A stretch of DNA of 54,517 nt, taken from assembly GCA_902563555.1 (NCBI GenBank), contig CACEXM010000007.1, positions 1 to 54,517 on the forward strand, given 5' to 3'. The translations under genes and the position numbers were made by a program. The stretch comes from an uncultured Pelagibacteraceae bacterium. GTDB taxonomy: Bacteria > Pseudomonadota > Alphaproteobacteria > Pelagibacterales > Pelagibacteraceae. The notes under the pieces were generated by a model. That model was not told the origin of the DNA, ran no database searches, and was given only the letters and a program-made list of their open reading frames with translations. Positions 40,552 to 48,366 of this stretch are shown here, piece by piece (the first letter of the stretch is position 1; every line of letters starts with the position of its first letter).

Positions 40552-40556
40552 TAGTT

Positions 40557-40751
40557 ATTAAAATAGATGTTAAAGATAATAATGTTGAACAAGCTCTTAG
40601 GGTTTTAAAAAGAAAACTACAGAGAGATGGTTTTTTCAAAGTTATTAAGTTAAAAAACACCTACGAAAAACCCTCGGAAAAGAAAAAAAGAATTTTGCAG
40701 GAAAATATTAAAAGAGTAAAAAAACTCAATAAATTAAGAAATAGAATATAA
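40557..40751 (+). CDS. rpsU: 30S ribosomal protein S21, apparent ATT start
   Basis: Small-subunit protein near the mRNA exit, helping Shine-Dalgarno initiation. From ATT the 64-aa protein reads (M)KIDVKDNNVEQALRVLKRKL, which lines up from its first residue with typical alphaproteobacterial S21 (M-x-x-x-V-x-DNNVxQAL). The body has the basic YEKPSEKKKR tail region. No ATG, GTG or well-placed TTG exists: the only in-frame TTG (40545) has no site upstream and overlaps GGAGG. AUU initiation is best known for infC. The initiator tRNA gene starts 6 bp after the stop. Confidence 0.85.
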   Translation: MKIDVKDNNVEQALRVLKRKLQRDGFFKVIKLKNTYEKPSEKKKRILQENIKRVKKLNKLRNRI

Positions 40752-40757
40752 TTATAT

Positions 40758-40834
<77 letters not shown>

Positions 40835-40840
40835 TTTTGA

Positions 40841-41539
40841 TTAAATTTTAAACTTAGATTTATTGCTATCAACTAGAAAAGCTTTTACAGTTTCTGTAGT
40901 AAGTTGCTGATATGATTTTCCAAAATTTTTAATTTTTTCAATAATATTAGGTGGTATTGTAATAATATGGCAACCTAATTGTTTTGCTTGTGTATAATTA
41001 TATGGCTCTCTCACGCTCGCCCATAAAATTTCAACATTTTTGAATTTTTTTGCCATCTTAATACTCTTGACAAATTCGGGTATAGGGTCCTTCCCTGCAT
41101 CACCAGCTCTTCCAGCGAAAATTGAGATTATAACTTTCGTTTTTTTATTTATCTTGTTTAAAATTTTTTTTGTTTGTTTTGCGGTATAGACAGCTGTGAT
41201 ATTTAATTTGATATTTCGACGATTTAATTCTTTTATAACTTTACCAGAGAATTTATTTTCTGAATTCACTACAGGAACTTTTACATAAATGTTTTTACCC
41301 CACTCATTTATTTTTAACCCCTGATTGATCATTGATTTATGATCATCTGCAAAAACCTCAAAAGAAATTGGTTTATTTTTGCAAACTCTTAAAATTTTTT
41401 TTGAATATGACCTATAGTTCTTTGCACCAGCTTTTCTCATCAAGCTTGGATTTGTTGTGAAACCTTTTACAACTTTTAATTTATGAAATTTTTTAATTAG
41501 ATCTAGATTAGCTATGTCACAAAAAATTTTTATACTCAT
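40841..41539 (-). CDS. tal: transaldolase (small, TalC/FSA-like type)
   Basis: Schiff-base aldolase fold for three-carbon transfer between sugar phosphates. The 232-aa protein has KIFCDIANLDLI, VKGFTTNPSLM, SFEVFADD, the active Lys in IYVKVPVV, LNITAVYTAKQ, ISIFAGRAGDAGKDP and ILWASVREPYN. ATG at 41539 is used rather than a TTG one codon earlier. Small-type members can be transaldolases or fructose-6-phosphate aldolases; a pathway partner, tkt, lies 6 kb away. Four bp downstream of pntB... start separated from the pntB stop by 6 bp. Confidence 0.85.
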   Translation of the reverse strand: MSIKIFCDIANLDLIKKFHKLKVVKGFTTNPSLMRKAGAKNYRSYSKKILRVCKNKPISFEVFADDHKSMINQGLKINEWGKNIYVKVPVVNSENKFSGKVIKELNRRNIKLNITAVYTAKQTKKILNKINKKTKVIISIFAGRAGDAGKDPIPEFVKSIKMAKKFKNVEILWASVREPYNYTQAKQLGCHIITIPPNIIEKIKNFGKSYQQLTTETVKAFLVDSNKSKFKI

Positions 41540-41545
41540 CAAATC

Positions 41546-42943
41546 TTACAAATTTTTTGTGATATCTTCTGTCATTTTTTTTGCATCTGCAAATAACATT
41601 AGAGTATTTTCTTTATAAAATAAATCATTATCGATACCAGCATAACCAGGTGAAAGACTTCTTTTAACAAATAATACAGATTTACATTTTTCTACATCAA
41701 GCACAGGCATTCCATAAATTGGACTTTGTGGATCTGTTTTTGCGACTGGATTAGTTACATCATTTGCGCCAATAACAAATGCAACATCTGCATTAGCAAA
41801 ATCATTATTAATTTCTTCTAACTCAAAAACCTCATCGTATGGCACGTTTGCTTCAGCTAACAAAACATTCATATGTCCAGGCATTCTTCCAGCCACAGGA
41901 TGAATAGCATATGAAACTTTAATATCATTTTTTTTGAGTGTATCAACCATTTCCCTTAAAGCATGCTGTGCTTGTGCTACTGCCATACCATATCCAGGAA
42001 CAATTATAACTGATGAAGCATTTTTCATCAGGAAAGCTGCATCATCTGCATTACCACTTTTAACTGGCCTTTGCTCTTTAGATGATTTACCAGACACATC
42101 ATCAGTAGCACCAAACCCTCCTAATATTACATTGAAGAAAGAACGGTTCATACCTTTACACATAATATAGGACAATATTGCACCCGAAGATCCCACTAAA
42201 GCACCCGTAATTATTAAAGCTGTATTTTCTAAGGTAAAACCAATTCCAGCTGCCGCCCAACCAGAATAAGAATTCAGCATTGAAATTACCACCGGCATAT
42301 CTGCTCCACCAATTGGAATTATTAAAAGAAAGCCAATTAAAAATGAAATAGCTAATAATATCCAAAATAAATTTGATGATTGTGTTGAACACAATAGGTA
42401 AATTAAAACAATTATTGAAATTAAGATTATCGCATTAAGGGGGTGTTGACCTTTAAATGTAATTGGCGAACCAGACATAATTCCTTGCAATTTTAAAAAA
42501 GCAATTACAGATCCTGAAAATGTTACAGCCCCTACTGCGGCTCCAATAGACATTTCAATTAAGCTCCCGAGCTTGATATTTCCTGGTGAACCAAGATTAA
42601 AGGCAATTGGATTTAAGAAAGCTGAAATAGCAACGAATACTGCTGCAAGTCCAACTAAACTATGAAATCCTGCCACTAACTCTGGCATAGCAGTCATCGG
42701 AATTTTATATGCAATAAAGGCTCCAATCGAGCCTCCAACCACTATAAATATTAGAACAAAAATAAACCCACTTGAAAAAGTTCCTATGGATAAAAAAGTT
42801 ACAGTTACAGCTATAATCATTCCTAAAATTCCAAATAAATTTCCTTGTCTAGATGTTTCTGGTGAAGATAAACCTCTTAAAGCGAGAATAAATAATACCC
42901 CTGAGACTAAATAAAAAATTGCTGATAAATTCGCTGATATCAT
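41546..42943 (-). CDS. pntB: NAD(P) transhydrogenase subunit beta
   Basis: Membrane and NADP(H)-binding subunit of proton-translocating transhydrogenase, which makes NADPH from NADH using the proton gradient. The 465-aa protein has about nine hydrophobic spans in residues 1-260 and a C-terminal NADP domain with VIIVPGYGMAVAQAQHALREM, HPVAGRMPGHMNVLLAEA, VIGANDVTNP and VLFVKRSLSPGYAGI. It shares its start base with the pntAB stop. Confidence 0.97.
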   Translation of the reverse strand: MISANLSAIFYLVSGVLFILALRGLSSPETSRQGNLFGILGMIIAVTVTFLSIGTFSSGFIFVLIFIVVGGSIGAFIAYKIPMTAMPELVAGFHSLVGLAAVFVAISAFLNPIAFNLGSPGNIKLGSLIEMSIGAAVGAVTFSGSVIAFLKLQGIMSGSPITFKGQHPLNAIILISIIVLIYLLCSTQSSNLFWILLAISFLIGFLLIIPIGGADMPVVISMLNSYSGWAAAGIGFTLENTALIITGALVGSSGAILSYIMCKGMNRSFFNVILGGFGATDDVSGKSSKEQRPVKSGNADDAAFLMKNASSVIIVPGYGMAVAQAQHALREMVDTLKKNDIKVSYAIHPVAGRMPGHMNVLLAEANVPYDEVFELEEINNDFANADVAFVIGANDVTNPVAKTDPQSPIYGMPVLDVEKCKSVLFVKRSLSPGYAGIDNDLFYKENTLMLFADAKKMTEDITKNL

Positions 42944-43251
42944 TATTTTTCTTTTTTCTTTTTCTTATACATTGCTAACATTCTTTGTGTTACTAAGAAT
43001 CCACCAAAAATATTTATTGCTGCAAGAGCAATTGCCATAAAGCCAAACATACTCGAAGAATTAAACACTTTTTGCGAGTCTCCAGACAATCCTGCAATAA
43101 TTGCTCCAACAATGATAACGGATGAAATAGCATTTGTAACAGACATTAAAGGGGTGTGTAACGAAGGCGTAACACTCCAAACAACATAATATCCAACAAA
43201 AATTGAAAGGATAAAAATGCTTAGTCTAAATATTAAAGGGTCAATCTCCAT
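42943..43251 (-). CDS. pntAB: NAD(P) transhydrogenase subunit alpha part 2 (membrane)
   Basis: Short membrane subunit corresponding to the C-terminal part of E. coli PntA. The 102-aa protein has three or four spans, with YYVVWSVTPSLHTPLMSVTNAISSV as the conserved segment, and a basic C-terminus KKKKKEK. The three-gene form pntAA-pntAB-pntB is standard in alphaproteobacteria such as Rhodospirillum. Confidence 0.95.
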   Translation of the reverse strand: MEIDPLIFRLSIFILSIFVGYYVVWSVTPSLHTPLMSVTNAISSVIIVGAIIAGLSGDSQKVFNSSSMFGFMAIALAAINIFGGFLVTQRMLAMYKKKKKEK

Positions 43252-43255
43252 AATT

Positions 43256-44344
43256 TTATTTAATTAAAGTTTTACTTATTATCTCATCATCTAAATTAAT
43301 ATTAATTTTTTTTTGCTCTTTATCGTATAAATTTTCTACAAAATTAAATACATTTTTTGCATACAAATTAGACGCAGAAACTGGCAGTTTATTTAAAATA
43401 TTACTTTCACCCAAAATTTTTACACCATCTTTTTCAACAATTTTGTCTGCTTCAGTAAATGCTGTGTTTCCTCCTTGCACCGCTGCTAAATCATAAATTA
43501 CAGATCCAATTTGCATATTGCTTATCATATAATCTTTAATAATTAATGGGGCTTTTTTTCCAGGAATTAAAGCTGTACATATTACAATATCGATTTTTTT
43601 TAGTGTTTCTGCTAATAGTTCTTCTTGTTTTTTCTTGAAATCTTCAGAAGCTTCCTTTGCATAACCACCTTCAGTTTCAAGATTTTCCGAACCCTCTACT
43701 GTTAAAAATTTACCTCCTAAACTTTCAACCTGCTCTTTAGATGCCATTCTTACATCTGTACCAAAAACTATCGCACCCATTCTTTTTGCTGTTGCAACTG
43801 CTTGAAGTCCTGCAACACCTGCTCCAACAACTAAAACTTTTGCTGCAGGAATTGTACCTGCGGCTGTCATCATCATTGGTATCGCTTTTTCAAAATTAGC
43901 AAAAGATTCTATTACCGCTTTGTACCCTGCAAGGTTTGCTTGCGAAGACAATATATCCATTGATTGTGCTCTAGTTATCCTTGGGAGAAGCTCTAAAGAA
44001 AAAATATTGACTTTTCTTTGAATTAAATTTTTTAACTTTTCCTTATTTTCATAAGGATTAAAAACACCTATTAAAGTTTGATCATTTTTAATAATTGAGA
44101 GTTTTTCGTCAGATAAAATTCCTAATTGAACTATTAGATCTGCACTTTGCAAAATCTCGTCTTTTTTTTTTTTAAACTTTACTCCAAGTTTTAAATATTC
44201 TTTATCATCAATACCCAAATGTGATCCATAATTCTCATTTAAAAATATTTCAAAACCCAAAGAGATATATTTTTTCACTATATCCGGAGTTATGGATATT
44301 CTTTTTTCAAAATTTTGATTTTCTGATACAGATCCAATTTTCAT
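43256..44344 (-). CDS. pntAA: NAD(P) transhydrogenase subunit alpha part 1 (NAD-binding)
   Basis: Soluble NAD(H)-binding subunit of transhydrogenase. The 362-aa protein shows KIGSVSENQNFEKRISITPD, a central Rossmann motif VLVVGAGVAGLQAVATAKRMGA, DVRMASKEQVESLGG and the mobile loop region ending in AVQGGNTAFTEAD. It resembles alanine dehydrogenase in fold, but its neighbours settle the call. The gene ends 4 bp before pntAB and starts 9 bp after the small oxidase-like peptide gene. Confidence 0.95.
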   Translation of the reverse strand: MKIGSVSENQNFEKRISITPDIVKKYISLGFEIFLNENYGSHLGIDDKEYLKLGVKFKKKKDEILQSADLIVQLGILSDEKLSIIKNDQTLIGVFNPYENKEKLKNLIQRKVNIFSLELLPRITRAQSMDILSSQANLAGYKAVIESFANFEKAIPMMMTAAGTIPAAKVLVVGAGVAGLQAVATAKRMGAIVFGTDVRMASKEQVESLGGKFLTVEGSENLETEGGYAKEASEDFKKKQEELLAETLKKIDIVICTALIPGKKAPLIIKDYMISNMQIGSVIYDLAAVQGGNTAFTEADKIVEKDGVKILGESNILNKLPVSASNLYAKNVFNFVENLYDKEQKKININLDDEIISKTLIK

Positions 44345-44353
44345 TTAGAAATT

Positions 44354-44464
44354 TTATAATAAGAATATTGCCATTAAAACTAAAACAGATATTACGGCTA
44401 TCGCTCCCCAAAGAACAAATTTTGTAAAATTATTCCAGGTATTTTTATGGTTTTCATTATCCAT
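44354..44464 (-). CDS. aa3-type cytochrome c oxidase subunit IV-like peptide
   Basis: A 36-aa single-span membrane protein read codon by codon from the minus strand. A short polar head (MDNENHKNTWNNFTK) is followed by one hydrophobic helix (FVLWGAIAVISVLVLMAIF). This matches the short family known as bacterial aa3 oxidase subunit IV, with a Trp-x-x-Phe-x-Lys head and a Leu-x-x-MAIF helix end. It lies between rpmJ and pntAA, far from any other oxidase gene in the window. It could instead be an unrelated membrane peptide of the transhydrogenase unit. Start is ATG at 44464, 5 bp after rpmJ. Confidence 0.6.
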   Translation of the reverse strand: MDNENHKNTWNNFTKFVLWGAIAVISVLVLMAIFLL

Positions 44465-44469
44465 AAAGT

Positions 44470-44595
44470 CTATTTCTGTCTTGCTTTAAACTTAGGGTTT
44501 GTTTTATTAATAATGTAAACTCTTCCTCTTCTTCTAACTAATTTGGAATTTAAATCTCTTTTTTTTATCGATTTAAGTGAGCTTTTGATTTTCAT
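44470..44595 (-). CDS. rpmJ: 50S ribosomal protein L36
   Basis: A 41-aa protein found by reading the gap between the epimerase and pntAA. It opens [20 protein letters not shown] and continues [21 protein letters not shown], the typical alphaproteobacterial L36 of the type without zinc Cys residues. Its ATG overlaps the epimerase stop (ATGA), so translation is probably coupled to that gene. Confidence 0.95.
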   Translation of the reverse strand: MKIKSSLKSIKKRDLNSKLVRRRGRVYIINKTNPKFKARQK

Positions 44596-45479
44596 AAATT
44601 TTTACCTTTAATAAACGATGAAATATAATCTTTCAAATCTATTTTTCCATATCTTCTAAATACCTTATTATTTAATGAAATTTTTGTTAATGCAGATGCG
44701 TATCTCTCACCTGGTCTCTTTCTAAGAAAAATTATTGGGCTTTTAAACATTTTTGCAACTTGCGTTATAGTATAGGATTTTTTATGAGAAATAGAATAAT
44801 GAGCACACTTATTATTCTTCCAGGCCTCAAAACAAACTTTAATAGTATCGTCAATATGTGTAAATCTTCTAGATTGACTACCTGGTTTAACCACAGTTAA
44901 AGATTTTTTTTTTTCAAATTGATCCTCAAATATACCGATAACAGTTGCCATAGGTCCTCTCTTGATATGACCAAATCCATAAACGTTATAAAAATAGATT
45001 ACTTCATATTTAAAATTAAACCATCTTTTTAAATTTTCTAATAATTCTAAATTTTTTGATTTTGTGAAAGCGTAAGGTGATAAGTTTCTATCGTTACCCT
45101 TGTTACCTAAAGTAGCTGAGGTAGCAGAATAAATTAATTTAATTTTATTCCTTAAACAATAATTAAATACGGCATTGGTACCAATTGAATTAGATTTGTA
45201 GCATTCATCAAATCTTTTAAAACTTTGATAAATTCTTGCAAATTCACCAAAATGAAAAACTGTATGAATTTTTTTTGTATATTTAAAAATTTTTTTTTCT
45301 ATTTCATGAGTGGTGCCTGAAATATATTTTACTTTTTTGTGAAAAATGTGATTATTTTTTGATCCTGAGGAATAATTATCCAAGCTAATAATAGTATTAT
45401 TTGTTTTTTTTAAAAGTAGTCTTATAAGATTTGACCCAACGAAACCTGCACCACCTGTAACTAAAATGATATTTCTCAT
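44592..45479 (-). CDS. NAD-dependent sugar-nucleotide epimerase/dehydratase
   Basis: Extended short-chain dehydrogenase acting on a nucleotide sugar, probably a UDP-glucose/GlcNAc 4-epimerase relative. ATG at 45479 gives 295 aa starting [20 protein letters not shown]. Other motifs are [17 protein letters not shown] with the active Ser and SPYAFTKSK (YxxxK). The open frame continues upstream, but that part is 5S rRNA. The ATG is only about 9 nt from the 5S 3' end, leaving no space for a separate promoter or normal leader. The gene links the glycan island on one side to rpmJ on the other. Confidence 0.85.
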   Translation of the reverse strand: MRNIILVTGGAGFVGSNLIRLLLKKTNNTIISLDNYSSGSKNNHIFHKKVKYISGTTHEIEKKIFKYTKKIHTVFHFGEFARIYQSFKRFDECYKSNSIGTNAVFNYCLRNKIKLIYSATSATLGNKGNDRNLSPYAFTKSKNLELLENLKRWFNFKYEVIYFYNVYGFGHIKRGPMATVIGIFEDQFEKKKSLTVVKPGSQSRRFTHIDDTIKVCFEAWKNNKCAHYSISHKKSYTITQVAKMFKSPIIFLRKRPGERYASALTKISLNNKVFRRYGKIDLKDYISSFIKGKNL

Positions 45480-45488
45480 TTGGAATTT

Positions 45489-45606
45489 AGCCTGGCAATG
45501 TCCTACTCTTCCATGTCTTAAGACAAAGTACCATCGGCGCAGAAAGACTTGACTTCCGAGTTCGGAATGGGATCGGGTATTGCCCTTTCGCAATAATCAC
45601 CAGGCA
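45489..45606 (-). rRNA. rrf: 5S ribosomal RNA
   Basis: About 118 nt on the minus strand. The terminal helix pairs GCCTGG with CCAGGC, and the conserved core CCCGATCCCATTCCGAACTC, then GGAAGTCAAG, CGCCGATGGTACT and AAGAGTAGG are present. No 16S, 23S, or Ile/Ala tRNA lies within the next 8.9 kb upstream. A dedicated promoter ends 5 bp before the mature 5' end. End positions are good to a few bases. Confidence 0.96.
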
Positions 45607-45611
45607 AAGGA

Positions 45612-45639
45612 TGTATAATAAAATTTTTAATAAAGTCAA
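45612..45639 (-). promoter_or_regulatory. 5S rRNA promoter
   Basis: TTGACT (45639-45634), a 16-nt spacer and TATACA (45617-45612) on the minus strand. The predicted transcription start falls within 1-2 nt of the mature 5S 5' end, in the 47-bp gap after fcl. This supports independent transcription of 5S. Confidence 0.6.
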
Positions 45640-45653
45640 ATAAAAAAAATTTT

Positions 45654-46592
45654 TTAATTAATCAAATTTCTCTCGAGATAATCATTTAATGTAATTGACA
45701 ATCCCTTTTTTAATGTGGTCTTATATCTCCAACCATAATTATTGGCTAAAGAAACATCTAATAACTTTCTCATTGTTCCGTTTGGTTTATTATTTTTATA
45801 ATGAATTTTAAGTTTAACCCCTAAATGATCCATAATCAATTTAGCGTATTCCGTAATACTTTTATCTTTTCCTGTTCCAATGTTGATTAATGTCTCTGAA
45901 GTTTTTTTCTTTAAAAAGAATATACATGCATCTGCAATATCGTCACTGCATATTAACTCTCTTAAAGGTTTTCCATTTCCCCAAATATAAATTGTTTCTT
46001 TTCTGTATTTTATTGCATCAACTATTTTCTTAATTAATGCAGGGAAAAAGTGAGATTTAATAGGATCATAATCATCATTAATTCCATAAGCATTACAGGG
46101 CATCAAACATTTGTAATTAAGATTGTATTGTTTATTGTAACTTTCACATAATTTTATTCCTGCGATTTTTGCAATAGCATATGGTTCGTTAGTTTTTTCT
46201 AAATAACCAGAGAGTAAGTACTTTTCTTTAATTGGCTGTTTACTTAATTTTGGATAAATACAACTTGAACCTAAAAAAATTAAATTTTTTACTCCTGCCA
46301 CATAACTTGAATGAATGACACTATTTTGTATAGACAAATTATCATAAATGAATTCACCCCTTAAAGTGTTGTTTGCTTCAATACCACCTACTTTTGCAGC
46401 CGCCAAAATAACTGCATCAGGTTTAATTTTTGATAAAAATTTTAAAACTTTTTTTTGATCTCTTAGATCCAAATCTTTTTTTGATATTGTAATAACTTTT
46501 TTGTAATTTAAAATATCTAATCTTCTTATTATAGCAGAACCAATTAATCCTTTATGACCCGCAACAAAAATTTTTGAATTTTTGTTAATCAT
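45654..46592 (-). CDS. fcl: GDP-L-fucose synthase
   Basis: Epimerase-reductase that converts GDP-4-keto-6-deoxymannose to GDP-L-fucose for surface glycans. The 312-aa protein has FVAGHKGLIGSAIIRRL, AAAKVGGIEANN, FLGSSCIYPKLSKQPIKE with the active Ser, YAIAKIAG (YxxxK) and PCNAYGINDDYDPIKSHFFPALI. Overlaps gmd by 8 bp, forming the standard gmd-fcl pair. Last island gene before 5S. Confidence 0.93.
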   Translation of the reverse strand: MINKNSKIFVAGHKGLIGSAIIRRLDILNYKKVITISKKDLDLRDQKKVLKFLSKIKPDAVILAAAKVGGIEANNTLRGEFIYDNLSIQNSVIHSSYVAGVKNLIFLGSSCIYPKLSKQPIKEKYLLSGYLEKTNEPYAIAKIAGIKLCESYNKQYNLNYKCLMPCNAYGINDDYDPIKSHFFPALIKKIVDAIKYRKETIYIWGNGKPLRELICSDDIADACIFFLKKKTSETLINIGTGKDKSITEYAKLIMDHLGVKLKIHYKNNKPNGTMRKLLDVSLANNYGWRYKTTLKKGLSITLNDYLERNLIN

Positions 46593-47613
46593 CTATGTGT
46601 TTCAATTCATAAGATATCATATCTTTTATTAAAGATTTTATATTGTGTTTTGGACGCCACTTTAAAAGTTTACGAGCTTTAGAATAATCTCCTTTCAGAG
46701 TATCAACTTCTGCGGGTCTGAAATATTTTTTATTACACTCAATAATACAATTTCCTTTGCTATCATAAGCTTTTTCATTTACACCTTTTCCCTTCCATCT
46801 AATTTTCATATTTAAATCATTTGATACTAAAGTTATAAAATCTTTGATAGAATATTGTTTTCCTGTACAGATTACAAAATCCTCAGGTCTTTTAAATTGT
46901 AAAATTTTCCACATAGCCTCAACGTAATCTTCAGCATGACCCCAATCTCTTTTTGAGTATAAATTTCCTAAAATCAATTTTTTTTGTCTTTCTAGCTTTA
47001 TTTTACACAGAGCTTTCACTATTTTCTTTGTAACAAAGGTTTCTCCTCTTAAAGGACTCTCGTGATTAAACAAAATTCCGTTACAAGCAAAAAGATTATA
47101 AGATTCTCTATAATTAATCGTAATCCAATGTGAGTAAACTTTTGCTGCTCCATACGGACTTCTTGGATAAAAGGGGGTTTTTTCCGTTTGGGGTATCTCT
47201 ACAACCTTGCCAAACATTTCAGAACTTCCAGCTTGATAAAATTTAATTTTTTTATTTACTTTTTTAACAGCTTCTAAAATTCTTAAAGTCCCTAATGAGT
47301 CTGCATTGGTTGTATATTCTGGAATTTCAAAAGAAACTGCTACATGAGATTGAGCAGCTAAATTATAAATTTCATTAGGTCTTATAGTGCTAACCAAATT
47401 ATAAACTGATATTGAGTCAGTAATATCTCCATAATGCAGATAAAATTTTTTTTTTTTTATTAATGGATCTGAATATATGTCATCAACTCTAGATGAGTTT
47501 AAACTTGAACTTCTTCTTTTAACTCCATGAACAATATAACCTTTTTTAAGTAAAAATTTTGATAAGTATGCTCCATCTTGTCCAGTAACCCCAAAAATTA
47601 AAGCTTTTTTCAT
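46585..47613 (-). CDS. gmd: GDP-mannose 4,6-dehydratase
   Basis: First step from GDP-mannose toward GDP-fucose, GDP-rhamnose or GDP-perosamine. The 342-aa protein has ALIFGVTGQDGAYLSKFLL, VHGVKRRSSSLNSSRVD, YNLAAQSHVAVSF, AGSSEMFGKV, YPRSPYGAAKVYSHWI (YxxxK) and FNHESPLRGETFVTKKI, all hallmark GMD motifs. Being paired with fcl argues for GDP-L-fucose as the product. Confidence 0.95.
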   Translation of the reverse strand: MKKALIFGVTGQDGAYLSKFLLKKGYIVHGVKRRSSSLNSSRVDDIYSDPLIKKKKFYLHYGDITDSISVYNLVSTIRPNEIYNLAAQSHVAVSFEIPEYTTNADSLGTLRILEAVKKVNKKIKFYQAGSSEMFGKVVEIPQTEKTPFYPRSPYGAAKVYSHWITINYRESYNLFACNGILFNHESPLRGETFVTKKIVKALCKIKLERQKKLILGNLYSKRDWGHAEDYVEAMWKILQFKRPEDFVICTGKQYSIKDFITLVSNDLNMKIRWKGKGVNEKAYDSKGNCIIECNKKYFRPAEVDTLKGDYSKARKLLKWRPKHNIKSLIKDMISYELKHIDD

Positions 47614-47656
47614 TTTAAATTAATTATACTAGTAAAATAATAAAATCTATTTTTTT

Positions 47657-48355
47657 TTAATCAAAAAATTTATATTTTAATAAAACATAAATTGCTCTGA
47701 AACCATCGTAAATAGATATTTTTTTACCTTCAATATAACTTCTTCCATTGTAGTCAATTGGTACCTCGCTAATTTTTATTCCCATCTTAGATATTTTTGC
47801 GGTTATTTCTGGACAAAAAGCAAAATCTTTTTCCTTTAAATCAATTTTTTCAAAATAATTTGATTTAAAAGATTTATAACAAGTGTGAGCATCAGATAAT
47901 TTTTGTTTATATAAAAAGTTGGTAAATATTGTTAAAATATGATTAAAAAAAATTCTAGTTTTTGAAATAAAACTTTTTGATGAATATCTTTTTTTTCCAA
48001 GAACTCTGGAACCATACACCGCTATTTCATTTTCCTCGGATATTACTTTTAAAATTTTAATATAATCTTTTGGATCATACTCTAAGTCTGCATCTTGAAT
48101 TATGACGACATCTCCTTTAACAAATTTTTTTGCAGAGATTATCGCTGCACCTTTTCCTAAATTTTTCTCATGGAAAATAACTCTATCTATTTGAGAAACT
48201 AGATCATTTTTAATAATCTCTGTAGTACCATCATTCGATCCATCATCAACTAATATAATTTGCTTTTCAATATTCTCTTGTAAGCTAATTTTTTTTATTA
48301 TCTGTTTGATTGTATTTTTTTCATTAAATACTGGAATAATTATAGTTAATATCAT
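47657..48355 (-). CDS. GT2 glycosyltransferase (polyprenyl-phosphate sugar synthase-like)
   Basis: GT-A fold transferase of 232 aa starting ILTIIIPVFNEKNTI, with VDDGSNDGT and the DxD-type site IIQDADLEYDPKDY, close to dolichyl-phosphate mannose synthases. No C-terminal membrane spans. It resembles the protein at 50034-50729 (same QDADLEY site and a shared GRSYxxGKK segment). Its ATG is only 11 bp from that of the divergent membrane protein gene. Sugar and acceptor are not known. Confidence 0.85.
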   Translation of the reverse strand: MILTIIIPVFNEKNTIKQIIKKISLQENIEKQIILVDDGSNDGTTEIIKNDLVSQIDRVIFHEKNLGKGAAIISAKKFVKGDVVIIQDADLEYDPKDYIKILKVISEENEIAVYGSRVLGKKRYSSKSFISKTRIFFNHILTIFTNFLYKQKLSDAHTCYKSFKSNYFEKIDLKEKDFAFCPEITAKISKMGIKISEVPIDYNGRSYIEGKKISIYDGFRAIYVLLKYKFFD

Positions 48356-48366
48356 AGATGTAAATT

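Noticed and set aside
45480..45593. 38-codon N-terminal extension of the epimerase reading frame
   Set aside because: It is antisense-free coding through 5S rRNA on the same strand; the conserved Rossmann start [10 protein letters not shown] fits ATG at 45479.
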